64,000 nucleotides of DNA from Bacteroidota bacterium (GTDB lineage Bacteria > Bacteroidota > Bacteroidia > B-17B0 > Aurantibacillaceae): positions 372,001 to 436,000 of the forward strand of contig JAJNDK010000006.1 in assembly GCA_021156365.1 (NCBI GenBank). Reading direction: 5' to 3'. The position numbers were made by a program, and so were the translations under genes. The notes beneath the pieces are model-generated. The model ran no database searches. It had not been told where the DNA came from and was given only the letters and a program-made list of their open reading frames with translations. This document shows positions 44,364 through 52,155 of this stretch, piece by piece (within the stretch, counting starts at the first letter, position 1; each line of letters begins with the position of its first letter).

Positions 44364-44393
44364 TAAAAAAGCCGAAGTTTTCACCCCGACTTC
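44364..44393 (-). terminator. candidate terminator of the 44413 gene
   Basis: On the minus strand GAAGT and ACTTC (arms 44375-44379 and 44389-44393) form a short stem followed by GGC and a T-run (44370 to 44364). A second hairpin with GGC-rich arms lies at 44327-44346. Together they separate the 44413 gene from CHAT. Confidence 0.5.
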
Positions 44394-44412
44394 TCCTAAA
44401 ATCTATTATTCC

Positions 44413-45006
44413 CTAAGCTACCACCCTCCCAAACTTCTCCTGCCATTCATACTCCCCGTTCGCAGCTCCGCGGGTTTGCAATTTACCAAAGCCCATGGCG
44501 GTTTCCGTAGCGTATACAATGCAGTAGTCGGGGTTGTGGGCAAAGAGCATTACATTGTTTATCCAGTTGGCGCTGGAAGGAAAACGGTCCTGGGTTTTTT
44601 CGCCGTTCTTCAGTATTTCCAGTTCCACCTCTTTGGCAGAGATGCTTAGTTTGATCTGGTCTTTCCCGTTGGTGTGGATCCAGGATCCGTGCATGCGGCT
44701 TTGGGTGAGGAGCTTTACCTTGTCTTCGCCCGAGAGTGCATGGCGGGTGCCCTGGATAGGAGGGAGGCCGTTGAGATCGGTGAACTCATACTGGTTGAGA
44801 CTGCCGCTTTCGCCGAACACGAAGCGCAGCACAAAGCCATGCTGGATCTCGCCGACAAAGAGGATCTCCGTGCCGGTGTCTTCCACCCGGATCTCTGTTA
44901 GCTCGGCATAACCGCCTTCTTTTTTGCTGGCCAGCTTTTCGCCGATCAGCCCAACGAATATATTGCGGGCATTTTCTGCTTCTATTTTTGTGAAATATTC
45001 TGTCAT
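44413..45006 (-). CDS. hypothetical cytoplasmic protein, upstream of CHAT
   Basis: A 197-residue protein with no signal peptide or membrane helix. I do not recognise a family. It has a helical start (TEYFTKIEAENARNIFVGLIGEKL), several beta strands (GTEILFVGEIQHGFVLRFVFGE, HGSWIHTNGKDQIKLSISAKEVELEIL) and a loop-rich end. Base composition matches the core genome rather than the AT-rich CHAT gene. It is on the same strand, 149 bp upstream of CHAT, but hairpins lie between them, so co-expression is uncertain. It might be a long-standing neighbour rather than part of any CHAT system. Confidence 0.7.
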   Translation of the reverse strand: MTEYFTKIEAENARNIFVGLIGEKLASKKEGGYAELTEIRVEDTGTEILFVGEIQHGFVLRFVFGESGSLNQYEFTDLNGLPPIQGTRHALSGEDKVKLLTQSRMHGSWIHTNGKDQIKLSISAKEVELEILKNGEKTQDRFPSSANWINNVMLFAHNPDYCIVYATETAMGFGKLQTRGAANGEYEWQEKFGRVVA

Positions 45007-45045
45007 ATTGATACTATATAATTTCTTCTTTAATAGATTGCGTAA

Positions 45046-45087
45046 GCGTCTCGATACGCCTTGGGTACAAGGCTACTCGACGTGACA
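45046..45087 (-). repeat. dispersed ~40-bp repeat, reverse copy of 19894-19932
   Basis: GCGTCTCGATACGCC and CTACTCGACGTGACAC are the reverse complement of the 19.9-kb element. Related pieces (GTCTCGATAC near 45176, CTCGACGTGACA near 45258) follow. These fill the 45007-45408 gap, where I see no gene. Confidence 0.75.
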
Positions 45088-45339
45088 CTGGGTGTGTATT
45101 CATTTTATAATCCTGCTCTTAAATACGGTATCGGGACGTATCGGGACTTCTTCGAAGGAATAGCTTACAGGACGCGTCTCGATACATTTCGATACGGAAA
45201 GCTGATAGTCTATCTCGTAAAATAACAGCATTTCAGTTTTTTATAACATTGTCGAAATACTCGACGTGACATTTTGGTGAATAGAGCATTCCTGTTTATT
45301 TAATCCAACTTTTCATACGACATCCTATTTGTAAAAATA

Positions 45340-45370
45340 AAAGCCAGCTGTGTTGAATAGCTGGCTTTAT
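45340..45370 (-). terminator. Rho-independent terminator of secA
   Basis: AAAGCCAGCT and AGCTGGCTTT pair perfectly around a 9-base loop, with T residues following on the minus strand. It lies about 40 bp downstream of the secA stop codon. Confidence 0.75.
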
Positions 45371-45408
45371 ACTTTTATTCTGATAAAGACTTTCTTCTTT
45401 AAGAACTG

Positions 45409-48400
45409 TTATTGTCCGTGACAGTTCTTGTATTTCTTCCCGCTTCCGCAAGGACAAGGATCGTTACGTCCTGTTTTTGCTTCAGCTTTTATCGGCACTG
45501 CTTTTGGTTTTTCCTTGCGCTGCACTTCTTCCTCGCTGCGTGTTTCGGTGTACTGCGGTTCCTTTGGTTTCTGCTGCGGAGCCTGTGAAAAACGTGCCTG
45601 CTGGGCAGCCTGCTCAGAGTTTTGCGCCGGCAGGTTTCCTTTGATCAGGAAAGAGATCGTATCCTTGCTGGTTTTCAGGATCATGTCCTTGAACAGTTTG
45701 AACGACTCTAATTTATAGATCAGCAATGGATCTTTCTGCTCCAAAGAAGCATTCTGCACCGATTGTTTCAGATCATCCAATTCCCGCAAATGCTCTTTCC
45801 AGGCATCGTCGATCATGATCAGCGTTACCATTTTCTCGAAGGCCAGCACTAATTCTTTTCCTTGTGTATCGTAGGCTTTCTTCAGGTTGGCCAGTACCTG
45901 TATGGTATGGATCCCGTCGGAGATAGGCGTTACGATATTCTCGAAGGTATTGGATTCGTTCTTGTACACATCCGTCACTACCGGTAATACGGTAGCAGCG
46001 ATGCGCTGGTTCTTCGCTTTGTAATTTATTTCTGCGGCATCAAATACACGCTGAACCAGGTCATCGTGTTTGATGCTGTTGAATTCCTGTGCGCTCACCG
46101 GGCTTTCGATCGCCAGTGATTTCAGCAATTCGAACTGGAAGCTTTCGAAATCCCTGGCTTCATGGAACTCGCTCACTACGCTCTCCGAAATATCGTAGAT
46201 CATGTTGGCGATGTCGATGCTCAGGCGCTCCCCGAACAATCCGTTCTTACGGCGTTTGTACACCACATCACGCTGCGCATTCATTACATCATCGTATTCG
46301 ATCAAACGCTTACGGATCCCGAAGTTATTTTCCTCCACTTTTTTCTGTGCACGCTCGATGGATTTGGTGATCATACTGTGCTGGATCACTTCGCCTTCTT
46401 TCAGACCCATACGATCCATCATCTTCGCAATACGCTCACTTCCGAACAAACGCATCAGGTTGTCTTCTAGGGATACGAAGAACTGCGAGCTTCCCGGATC
46501 TCCCTGGCGTCCTGCACGACCGCGCAGCTGCCTGTCTACACGACGGCTTTCGTGGCGCTCCGTACCGATGATCGCCAGACCGCCTGCATCTTTCACTCCA
46601 GGCCCCAGCTTGATATCCGTTCCACGACCCGCCATGTTGGTAGCGATCGTCACCGTTCCGGCCAAACCGGCTTCTGCAACCACTTCTGCTTCTTTCTGAT
46701 GCAATTTCGCATTCAGTACATTGTGACGGATGCCTTTTAATTTCAGCATGCGGCTCAGCAACTCGGAGATCTCCACCGAAGTAGTACCTACTAACACCGG
46801 TCTTCCGGCTGCCACCAGCTTCGTTACTTCTTCGATCACCGCATTGTATTTCTCACGCGTGGTTTTGTAAACGAGATCTTCTTCATCCTTCCGCTGAATA
46901 TTTCTGTTGGTAGGGATCTCCACCACATCTAATTTATAAATATCCCAGAACTCCTGGCTCTCCGTACTTGCCGTACCGGTCATACCCGCCAGCTTGTTGT
47001 ACATACGGAAATAGTTCTGCAAAGTAATGGTTGCATAGGTTTGAGTAGCCGCTTCGATCTTCACGCTTTCTTTCGCCTCGATCGCCTGGTGCAGACCATC
47101 GCTGTAACGACGCCCTTCCATGATACGACCTGTTTGCTCATCCACGATCTTGATCTGCCCGCCTTCGATCACATACTCCACATCTTTTTCAAATACGGTG
47201 TAGGCTTTCAGTAACTGGTTCACGGTATGGATCCGCTCGCTCTTCACGGAGAAATCCTGGATCAGCACTTCTTTCCTGCGCAGCTTCTCTTCTGCAGGCG
47301 CTCCCGATTTTTCGATCTCCGCGATCTCATCACCCACATTCGGCATCACGAAGAATTTCTGATCTTCGGAGTTGGTGGTGATCAGGTCGATCCCTTTTTC
47401 GGTAAGCTCTACGCTGTTATGTTTTTCATCGATCACGAAATACAATTCCTGGTCGATCTTGTGCATTTCCTTTTGCTGATCCTGCATGTAAAAGTTCTCT
47501 GTTTTCTGCAGCAATGCCCGCACACCTGTTTCACTCAGGAATTTGATGAGCGCGGTGTTTTTCGGTAAGCCCCTGTAGCAACGCAGCAATGGAATGCCCG
47601 CCTCTTTTTCTTTTCCTTCGGCAACTAATTTTTTGGCATCGGCCAGGCAGGTTTGCAGGTACTGGCGCTGCACGCCTACTAATTTCTCCACACGTGGTTT
47701 CAGCTCTACAAACTCATGCTTATCACCTTTCGGGGTAGGACCGGAAATGATCAATGGCGTACGCGCATCATCGATCAACACGGAATCCACCTCATCCACG
47801 ATCGCATAATTGTGCTTGCGCTGCACCAGCTCTTCCGGGGAGCGCGCCATGTTATCACGCAGGTAATCGAAACCGAACTCATTGTTGGTCCCGTAAGTAA
47901 TATCGGCTAAATAAGCCATCCTTCTTTCGTAGGAATTCGGCTCGTGTTTGTCAAGGCAATCAACCGTTAATCCATGGAACTCGAACAAAGGAGCATTCCA
48001 TTCGGAGTCACGACGGCTCAGGTAGGTATTCACCGTTACAACGTGAACACCGCGTCCGGACAGTGCATTCAGGAAGATCGGCAGGGTAGCCACGAGGGTC
48101 TTACCTTCACCGGTAGCCATCTCGGAAATTTTTCCGCTGTGCAGTACGGCTCCACCGATCAGCTGTACATCGTAATGTACCATGTTCCACACCACTTCAT
48201 TGGCTGCTGCCAGCCAGGTGTTTTGCCAAACGGCTTCCCCGTTCTCAATAGCTACATTCTGGTTTTTCGGGTGGCGTTTGATATAAAATTCATCGATCAC
48301 TCCTGCTTTCACACGGAGCTCTTTGTTTTCGGTGAAACGACGGGCGGTTTCCTTGCAGATAGCAAATGCTTCGGCCTGCGCATCGTTCAGGGCAGCTTCA

Positions 48401-48699
48401 ATTTTTTTGGTGATCGCTTTTTCGATCTCGTCGATCTCCTTGTAGAGGTCTTCTTTCTGATCCACGTTCATTTCGGTCTCCGCTTCGATCCGTGTGCGGA
48501 TAGCAGCGATCTTTTCATCTTCCGTTTTGTACGTGTCTTTTATTTTCTGTTTCAGATCGGCAGTGCGCTGGCGCAGCTGATCGTTAGAAAGGGATGAAAG
48601 TGTTGAGTATATGGTATTTACCTTGTCAACGATCGGTTGAATTTCCTTGACGTCTTTCTCGGATTTGGTACCTAAGATTTTCTTTAAAAAGCCTAACAT
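45409..48699 (-). CDS. secA: preprotein translocase ATPase SecA
   Basis: At 1096 residues this is the Bacteroidota-length SecA, about 195 longer than in E. coli. It drives Sec-dependent export, using SecYEG and ATP. The Walker A region is ATGEGKTL (near 194), the DEAD-like box is [20 protein letters not shown], and helicase motifs [16 protein letters not shown] and [13 protein letters not shown] are intact. The extra length lies in an insertion between the first nucleotide-binding and later domains (about 325-430). The C-terminal zinc-binding tail [19 protein letters not shown] is complete. The signal-peptide-bearing proteins here probably depend on it. Confidence 0.97.
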   Translation of the reverse strand: MLGFLKKILGTKSEKDVKEIQPIVDKVNTIYSTLSSLSNDQLRQRTADLKQKIKDTYKTEDEKIAAIRTRIEAETEMNVDQKEDLYKEIDEIEKAITKKIEAALNDAQAEAFAICKETARRFTENKELRVKAGVIDEFYIKRHPKNQNVAIENGEAVWQNTWLAAANEVVWNMVHYDVQLIGGAVLHSGKISEMATGEGKTLVATLPIFLNALSGRGVHVVTVNTYLSRRDSEWNAPLFEFHGLTVDCLDKHEPNSYERRMAYLADITYGTNNEFGFDYLRDNMARSPEELVQRKHNYAIVDEVDSVLIDDARTPLIISGPTPKGDKHEFVELKPRVEKLVGVQRQYLQTCLADAKKLVAEGKEKEAGIPLLRCYRGLPKNTALIKFLSETGVRALLQKTENFYMQDQQKEMHKIDQELYFVIDEKHNSVELTEKGIDLITTNSEDQKFFVMPNVGDEIAEIEKSGAPAEEKLRRKEVLIQDFSVKSERIHTVNQLLKAYTVFEKDVEYVIEGGQIKIVDEQTGRIMEGRRYSDGLHQAIEAKESVKIEAATQTYATITLQNYFRMYNKLAGMTGTASTESQEFWDIYKLDVVEIPTNRNIQRKDEEDLVYKTTREKYNAVIEEVTKLVAAGRPVLVGTTSVEISELLSRMLKLKGIRHNVLNAKLHQKEAEVVAEAGLAGTVTIATNMAGRGTDIKLGPGVKDAGGLAIIGTERHESRRVDRQLRGRAGRQGDPGSSQFFVSLEDNLMRLFGSERIAKMMDRMGLKEGEVIQHSMITKSIERAQKKVEENNFGIRKRLIEYDDVMNAQRDVVYKRRKNGLFGERLSIDIANMIYDISESVVSEFHEARDFESFQFELLKSLAIESPVSAQEFNSIKHDDLVQRVFDAAEINYKAKNQRIAATVLPVVTDVYKNESNTFENIVTPISDGIHTIQVLANLKKAYDTQGKELVLAFEKMVTLIMIDDAWKEHLRELDDLKQSVQNASLEQKDPLLIYKLESFKLFKDMILKTSKDTISFLIKGNLPAQNSEQAAQQARFSQAPQQKPKEPQYTETRSEEEVQRKEKPKAVPIKAEAKTGRNDPCPCGSGKKYKNCHGQ

Positions 48700-48993
48700 A
48701 TTTGTTTTTTATTTGCGGGGAACGAAGATACAAATATTAACCCAAATTGCGCGAAAGACGTAATTTGTCAGGACGAAAACTTTTAGTTTTGTCATGGTAA
48801 CCCTGATAAAAGACTGCTTTTCGCAGCTTTTCGTCAGTGGTTAACCCAAATGGCAGATTTTTACTTTTTACGGAATAATTGACAGAAAACGAGACAGAAA
48901 GGGAAGAAATCCTGTTTTTTTAGCGCTAAAAAGTCGGGATTGAGAGAAGGCAATTTCGGATAGATCGAAAATACCGGAGCGTTATTAATACCC

Positions 48994-49128
48994 GCCGCAG
49001 ATTAACGCAGATTGCGCAGATATAATTTAATGTGTATAATTTTTAATACAAAAATCCGCGTCTCATTCCTTAGCCGGATTTTCCAGGGTCCGGGAAAAAA
49101 ATCCGCGCCATCCGCGCAAATCTGCGGC
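48994..49128. repeat. MITE-like element with perfect 10-bp terminal inverted repeats
   Basis: GCCGCAGATT (48994-49003) and AATCTGCGGC (49119-49128) are perfect inverted ends. Between them lie more inverted pieces (TTGCGCAGA, TCCGCGCAAA). The sequence is related to the CAGATTACGCAGAT-type elements at 18.0, 58.7 and 60.3 kb. The rest of the 48700-49176 stretch holds secA upstream sequence and no gene. Confidence 0.7.
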
Positions 49129-49152
49129 AAAAAAAAGGAGGCTCCTGCCTCC
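49129..49152 (-). terminator. Rho-independent terminator of the DUF4197 gene
   Basis: GGAGGC and GCCTCC pair around TCCT and are followed on the minus strand by eight T bases. It lies 25 bp downstream of the stop codon. Confidence 0.75.
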
Positions 49153-49176
49153 CTCTAATTCATTATATAGTACGTA

Positions 49177-49926
49177 TTACTTATTCTTATCCGCATACCC
49201 GAACACTTTTTTCAAAATGTCGGTAGCGCGGGCCATCGGGTCTTTACGGATCTTTGCTTCCTCGTCTTTTACTAAGGTGAACAGGCCTCTTGCAGCCAAT
49301 TGAGTTACATAGCTGTCCAGGTCCGGGTTTTGTTTTTCCACAAACGGGATCTTGTTGTAGGTAGTTACCAATGGGTTCCAGTATTTGGTCACCTCCACTT
49401 TTGCAATTGCATTTTTCACGGTCGGCTTAAAAGTCTCTACCAGCGATGCATATGTTTTTTCGCGCAGGTAATGGGTAGCGGCCGTATCGCCTCCTTTTAG
49501 GATCCCCATTGCATCGGTTACCGTCATGCCTTTGATCGCGTTGACGAAGATAGGAGCGGCATCTTTGGCAGCCTCTTCCGCAGCACGGTTCAGGGAGGTC
49601 TCAAATTCCGTTACCTTATTTTGCATCCCGAGGTCGATCAGCTTTTGTTTCATTTTTTGTGCTTCCGGCGGGAAAGGAATGAACAGGCGTGGATTTTTGT
49701 TGAAGCCATCCAGTTTGGAAGCGAAAGAGGAAGAGTTGACCGCGCCGGTGCTCAGGGCTTCTTTCAGGCCGCTGATGATCTCGTCATTGGAAGGGGTGAG
49801 GTCGGCTGCAGTGCCGCTTCCGCCTAAAATACCGTTGGCGGTGTCGGTGATACTTTTGGTGGTGGCAGGATCGCAGGCCCAGAGAACTGCAACAAGGGCA
49901 AAAACGGAAAGAAGCTTGAATTTCAT
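49177..49926 (-). CDS. DUF4197 lipoprotein
   Basis: A 249-residue envelope lipoprotein. The signal ends with the lipobox LWAC, so cysteine 18 would be acylated. The mature part matches DUF4197: EIISGLKEALSTGAVNSSS, LFIPFPPEAQKMKQKLIDLG, FVNAIKGMTVTDAMGILKGGD, then TYASLVETFKPTVKNAI. It ends with DPMARATDILKKVFGYADKNK. The family is helical and of unknown function, probably in the periplasm or the outer membrane's inner leaflet. It is divergent from cinA, with 119 bp between the starts. A clear terminator follows its end. Confidence 0.92.
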   Translation of the reverse strand: MKFKLLSVFALVAVLWACDPATTKSITDTANGILGGSGTAADLTPSNDEIISGLKEALSTGAVNSSSFASKLDGFNKNPRLFIPFPPEAQKMKQKLIDLGMQNKVTEFETSLNRAAEEAAKDAAPIFVNAIKGMTVTDAMGILKGGDTAATHYLREKTYASLVETFKPTVKNAIAKVEVTKYWNPLVTTYNKIPFVEKQNPDLDSYVTQLAARGLFTLVKDEEAKIRKDPMARATDILKKVFGYADKNK

Positions 49927-50045
49927 ATATGCTTTTTTAATTGGTTTGCTGATGAAGGGTATTGATAATAAGTGAAAGCTTGGTTTTTAAAATCGAACGA
50001 ATTTACTGAATATTGCAGCGAAGTTCCAAAAATAATACCAAAATT

Positions 50046-51305
50046 ATGATCGCTGAGATAATAACTATAGGAGACGAGATACTGATCGGACAGATCCTGG
50101 ATACCAATTCGGCCTGGATGGGAGTGCAGCTGAATATGGCCGGTATCAAAGTGAAGCAGATCACTTCCGTGTCGGATGAAAAAGAACATATACTCAGCGC
50201 CATAAAAGATGCGGAGAGCCGGGCCGACCTGATCCTTATGACAGGCGGGCTGGGGCCTACAAAAGATGATATTACGAAATCGACACTGGCGGAGTATTTC
50301 AATTCGAAGCTGGTGATGAACGAAGAAGTGCTGGCTATGGTCCGTACATTTTTTGCACAACGCGGGCGCGAGCTCACGGAGCTGAACACGAAACAGGCGG
50401 AAGTGCTGGAACTGAGCACCGCCATTAAGAACTACAACGGAACGGCTCCGGGCATGTGGATAGAACGGAATGGAAAAGTATATGTAAGCATGCCGGGTGT
50501 GCCCTTCGAAATGCAGTCGATGATCAATGAATACGTGATCCCCGAGATCCGGAAAAAATTCAAGCTGCCGGAGATCTATCACAAAACCATTCTTACCAAT
50601 GGAATAGGAGAGAGCTTCCTTGCCGAAAAAATAGAAGCCTGGGAAAACAGCTTAAGCGAAAGAGGTATCAGGCTGGCTTATCTTCCTTCTCCTTCTATTG
50701 TCAAGCTTCGGCTGAGCACAAGCGGAACCGATGCTTCCGTCGTACGATCGAATGTGCAAACTGCCATCGAAGAGCTGAAGCCCCTCATTGAAGAATATAT
50801 TTTCGGATACGAAGAATTTGGCAAAGAACCGGAACAGATCGAGCATATCATTGCAGAGCTTTTTATCAAAAAAGGATTAAAATTTGCTTTGGCGGAGAGC
50901 TGCACCGGTGGTTATATCTCGCATCTCATCACTTCGGTGGCAGGCTGTTCAGCTTTTTACCAGGGCTGCGTGGTTCCGTATCACAACCAGTTCAAACAGG
51001 AATTGCTGCAGGTAGATCCGGAGATCTTTACAAGTGCCGGCGCGGTTTCCGAAGCCTGTGTAGTGCAGATGGCACAGCATACCCTGAAGAAATTCAGCTC
51101 GGATGTAGCCCTTGCTGTATCCGGGATTGCCGGCCCCGGCGGAGCCACGGAAGAAAAACCGGTAGGGACCGTATGGATCGCAATAGCATCCAAAGACCGG
51201 GTGGAAAGCAAATTGTTCCGGTTCGGTACCGACCGGAACCGGAACATACGGATGACTGCTGTGAGCGGACTCAATATGCTCCGTAAATTCGTTCTTGGGC
51301 TATAG
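50046..51305 (+). CDS. cinA: CinA-family competence/damage protein (NMN deamidase-related)
   Basis: Reading from the ATG at 50046 gives 419 residues. The N-terminal MoCF-like (ADP-ribose pyrophosphatase-type) domain starts IAEIITIGDEILIGQILDTNSAWM and has TGGLGPTKDDITKSTLAEYF. The C-terminal CinA domain (about 250-419) has ALAESCTGGYISHLITSVAGCSAFYQG and SGIAGPGGATEEKPVGTVWIA, matching PncC nicotinamide-nucleotide amidohydrolase. It probably recycles NMN to nicotinic acid mononucleotide. The link to competence is historical. The open frame begins at 50013, but the first 11 residues (MQRSSKNNTKI) lack the conserved start. Confidence 0.94.
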   Translation: MIAEIITIGDEILIGQILDTNSAWMGVQLNMAGIKVKQITSVSDEKEHILSAIKDAESRADLILMTGGLGPTKDDITKSTLAEYFNSKLVMNEEVLAMVRTFFAQRGRELTELNTKQAEVLELSTAIKNYNGTAPGMWIERNGKVYVSMPGVPFEMQSMINEYVIPEIRKKFKLPEIYHKTILTNGIGESFLAEKIEAWENSLSERGIRLAYLPSPSIVKLRLSTSGTDASVVRSNVQTAIEELKPLIEEYIFGYEEFGKEPEQIEHIIAELFIKKGLKFALAESCTGGYISHLITSVAGCSAFYQGCVVPYHNQFKQELLQVDPEIFTSAGAVSEACVVQMAQHTLKKFSSDVALAVSGIAGPGGATEEKPVGTVWIAIASKDRVESKLFRFGTDRNRNIRMTAVSGLNMLRKFVLGL

Positions 51306-51345
51306 AAAACAGGCGGTCGACCTAAATAATACCCGGTTTACCCCA

Positions 51346-51381
51346 TTGATTTCTAAATCAATAGATTTTTTTATATGTTTG
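51346..51381 (+). promoter_or_regulatory. candidate promoter and palindrome of the LytTR system
   Basis: TATGTTTG (51374-51381) is a perfect -7 box. Just upstream the palindrome TTGATTT-CT-AAATCAA (51346-51361) overlaps the expected -33 region, making it a candidate operator. The first gene starts at 51406, after about 18 bases of leader. Confidence 0.5.
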
Positions 51382-51405
51382 TAGGTTGAACACTAACCCT
51401 ATATA

Positions 51406-52155
51406 ATGAACGCTATTATTGTTGATGATGAAATCCACGGTAGAGAAAATCTCAAGATCCTCCTGGAAAAACACTGCCCTTCCGTTTCGGTGAAGGGACT
51501 TGCCTCTAATGTTTTTGAAGCTAATAAACTGATCGGTCTCCACAAGCCGGATGTGGTTTTTCTTGATGTGGTGATGGGGCTGATCGATGGTATCAGTTAT
51601 CTGCAGTCGCTGAAAGAAAAGGATTTCCAGGTAATAATTGTTTCTGCACACAAGGATTATGTGATGCAGGCGATGCAGAGCGGTGCATTCGGCTACCTGT
51701 TGAAACCCATGCTTGCCAAAACCCTCCAGGAGCAGGTGAAATCGCTGGAGCTGTTCTTCGAGAACCACGGCAGGAAAGTAAGCAAACCGGCTGCAAAGCA
51801 GGAAGAAACCTTCCTGGGTGAGAACAAGATCGCGATCACACACTCCAATGGATACATCATTGCGGATTATAACGACATCGTGCGCTTTGAAGCGCAGGGC
51901 AATTATTCCAGGATCTATATGACGGACGGGAATGTGCTGGTGACTTCCAAAACACTGAAGCGCTATAACGACCAGATAAAGACCAACCATTTTTTCAGGA
52001 TCCACAAATCTCATTTTGTGAATGTCTCTTTCATAAAAGAAGTCATCAATAAAGGAAACGGACATGTAGTGCTGAAGGATGGAACCGAATTGCCGATCGC
52101 TGTACTGAAGCGTCCGCAGTTCAATAAATTCATGAAGAACAAGCCGGGTGATTAA
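51406..52155 (+). CDS. LytTR-family response regulator
   Basis: A 249-residue response regulator. The receiver domain has AIIVDDEIHGRENL at its start and the phospho-acceptor D54 in VVFLDVVMGLIDG. The C-terminal LytTR DNA-binding domain (about 145-245) shows IVRFEAQGNYSRIYMTDGNVL, KTNHFFRIHKSHFVNVSFI and ELPIAVLKRPQFNKF. It overlaps the histidine kinase gene by 8 bases, so the two are co-translated. Together they form a LytS/LytR-like system. Targets are unknown. The palindrome upstream of the gene might be its own site. Confidence 0.93.
   Translation: MNAIIVDDEIHGRENLKILLEKHCPSVSVKGLASNVFEANKLIGLHKPDVVFLDVVMGLIDGISYLQSLKEKDFQVIIVSAHKDYVMQAMQSGAFGYLLKPMLAKTLQEQVKSLELFFENHGRKVSKPAAKQEETFLGENKIAITHSNGYIIADYNDIVRFEAQGNYSRIYMTDGNVLVTSKTLKRYNDQIKTNHFFRIHKSHFVNVSFIKEVINKGNGHVVLKDGTELPIAVLKRPQFNKFMKNKPGD

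Noticed and set aside
38600-45100. Gasdermin, Cas or toxin partner next to the CHAT gene.
   Set aside because: Neighbours are a T9SS cargo gene, repeats and an unrecognised 197-residue protein; none fits.
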